From assembly GCA_031363055.1 (NCBI GenBank), contig JANLTP010000015.1:1-13264 (forward strand): a stretch of DNA of 13,264 bases. The letters are read 5' to 3'. The notes beneath the pieces were generated by a model. It had not been told where the DNA came from. It ran no database searches and saw only the letters and a list, made by a program, of their open reading frames with translations. How positions within the stretch are numbered: position 1 is the first letter of the stretch; every line of letters starts with the position of its first letter. Shown piece by piece: positions 12,575 through 13,264 of this stretch. Made by a program: the position numbers and the translations under genes. The DNA is from JANLTP01 sp031363055. GTDB lineage: Bacteria; Pseudomonadota; Gammaproteobacteria; Burkholderiales; Burkholderiaceae_E.

Positions 12575-13264
12575 ATGATTCTTGATCAGTTCCGACTATT
12601 TATTTTGGCCGTTCAGTTCTATACCCGTGTGCCGGTCGTGGGCGCGCTGTCGGCCTGGGCTAATTACGCGCCGCCTCGATTGGCCAAGGCAACCCGTTAT
12701 TTTCCGCTGGTGGGTCTAATGGTCGGCGTGCTGGTCGCCATGACCTATATCTTCTTGGCCAACTTGCTGCCGCATTCGGTCGCGGTACTGATCGCGGTTA
12801 TCGCAGGCGTGCTCTGCACCGGTGCCTTTCATGAAGACGGTTGGGCTGATTTCTGTGATGGCTTTGGCGGCACCGTCAGCCGCGAGCGCACGCTTGAGAT
12901 CATGACCGACTCCCGAATCGGTGCTTATGGCGCGATCGGCCTGCTGTTGCTGTTTGCGCTCAAGCTGGAAACACTGGCCTCGATCGAACCCGGCTGGATA
13001 CCGATCGGGCTGATTTGCGCGCATACTTTTTCGCGTGCTTGCGCGGTCATGGTCATGATGATCCTGCCTTACGCACGGGGCGACGATGAAACCAAGGCCA
13101 AGCCGGTAGCGCAGGGCGTCACTCGTTTTGATTGCCTGCTGGCCAGTGCATTCGGTCTGGCGCCTACAGTGGCCGCGACGCTCTGGTTTGAACAATATGA
13201 AGCGTTCCTGCTGGCCGCCCTGCCCGCGCTCACCGCAACGGTCTGGATGTCGCGCAAATTTTTC
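12575..13264 (+). CDS. cobS: Adenosylcobinamide-GDP ribazoletransferase (CobS, cut by window end)
   Basis: CobS is the inner-membrane cobalamin synthase that joins adenosylcobinamide-GDP to alpha-ribazole (phosphate). The visible 230 codons, open to the last base, cover most of a protein usually about 250 residues long. The start reads MILDQFRLFILAVQFYTRVP. The acidic active-site signature AFHEDGWADFCDGFGG lies at 84-99, then IMTDSRIGAYGAIGL at about 109-123, with several hydrophobic membrane segments. The motif has FHEDGWAD in place of the more common LHxDGxAD, a variant I believe occurs in other CobS proteins. ATG 12575 follows the cobT stop by 8 bp, so the two genes form an operon. cobU and cobC are not in view. 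Confidence 0.94.
   Translation, partial: MILDQFRLFILAVQFYTRVPVVGALSAWANYAPPRLAKATRYFPLVGLMVGVLVAMTYIFLANLLPHSVAVLIAVIAGVLCTGAFHEDGWADFCDGFGGTVSRERTLEIMTDSRIGAYGAIGLLLLFALKLETLASIEPGWIPIGLICAHTFSRACAVMVMMILPYARGDDETKAKPVAQGVTRFDCLLASAFGLAPTVAATLWFEQYEAFLLAALPALTATVWMSRKFF

Overview
The window comes from the chromosome of a moderately GC-rich Gram-negative bacterium, almost certainly a gammaproteobacterium. Supporting signs are an E. coli-like Fur divergent from bamE, a zapB-like gene followed by zapA and 6S RNA, a BtuB outer-membrane receptor under a cobalamin riboswitch, and a three-domain DsbD. The divergent fur/bamE pair and the overall style suggest the Xanthomonadales (Lysobacterales) or a relative; that placement is inference. 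Most of the window is conserved housekeeping and B12-related sequence. I see no insertion sequence, phage gene, CRISPR array or tRNA.

Left part (1-2470): the first 84 codons of fur lie on the minus strand, and bamE (outer-membrane assembly lipoprotein) diverges from it. dapB (lysine and peptidoglycan precursor synthesis) overlaps the end of bamE by 4 bp. A secreted CAP/SCP-domain protein with a GTG start follows. Its last codons run into an array of 13-bp tandem repeats (2452-2542, perhaps to 2555) that carries six GATC sites exactly 13 bp apart.

Middle part, minus strand (2551-6030): a compact operon reads parA-like ATPase, tldD-like metalloprotease, tldE/pmbA-like partner. The first two genes overlap by 19 bp and the last two are 16 bp apart. 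The grouping suggests, but does not prove, a shared function.

B12 and redox part, minus strand (6159-10672): a dsbD-type thiol reductant transporter lies upstream of a consensus TATAAT element, a cobalamin riboswitch (about 8148-8390) and btuB. The riboswitch should switch off B12 uptake when adenosylcobalamin is plentiful. The expression platform has a hairpin next to the Shine-Dalgarno and no U-tract, so translational control is the likelier mechanism.

Right part, plus strand (10700-13264): a short coiled-coil protein gene (TIGR02449/ZapB-like) has a promoter placed so that transcription would start at or beside its ATG. zapA (Z-ring assembly) comes next, then a terminator-like hairpin, then 6S RNA. 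The final pair is cobT and cobS (cut by the window end), which carry out the last steps of cobalamin nucleotide-loop assembly. With btuB and its riboswitch, the window therefore covers both B12 uptake and the completion of salvaged corrinoids.

I do not see a clearly new defence or mobile system. The best leads are the 13-bp GATC-phased repeat, the ParA-TldD-TldE operon, the probable leaderless start with an overlapping palindrome at 10702-10737, and the 6S-cobT-cobS arrangement.
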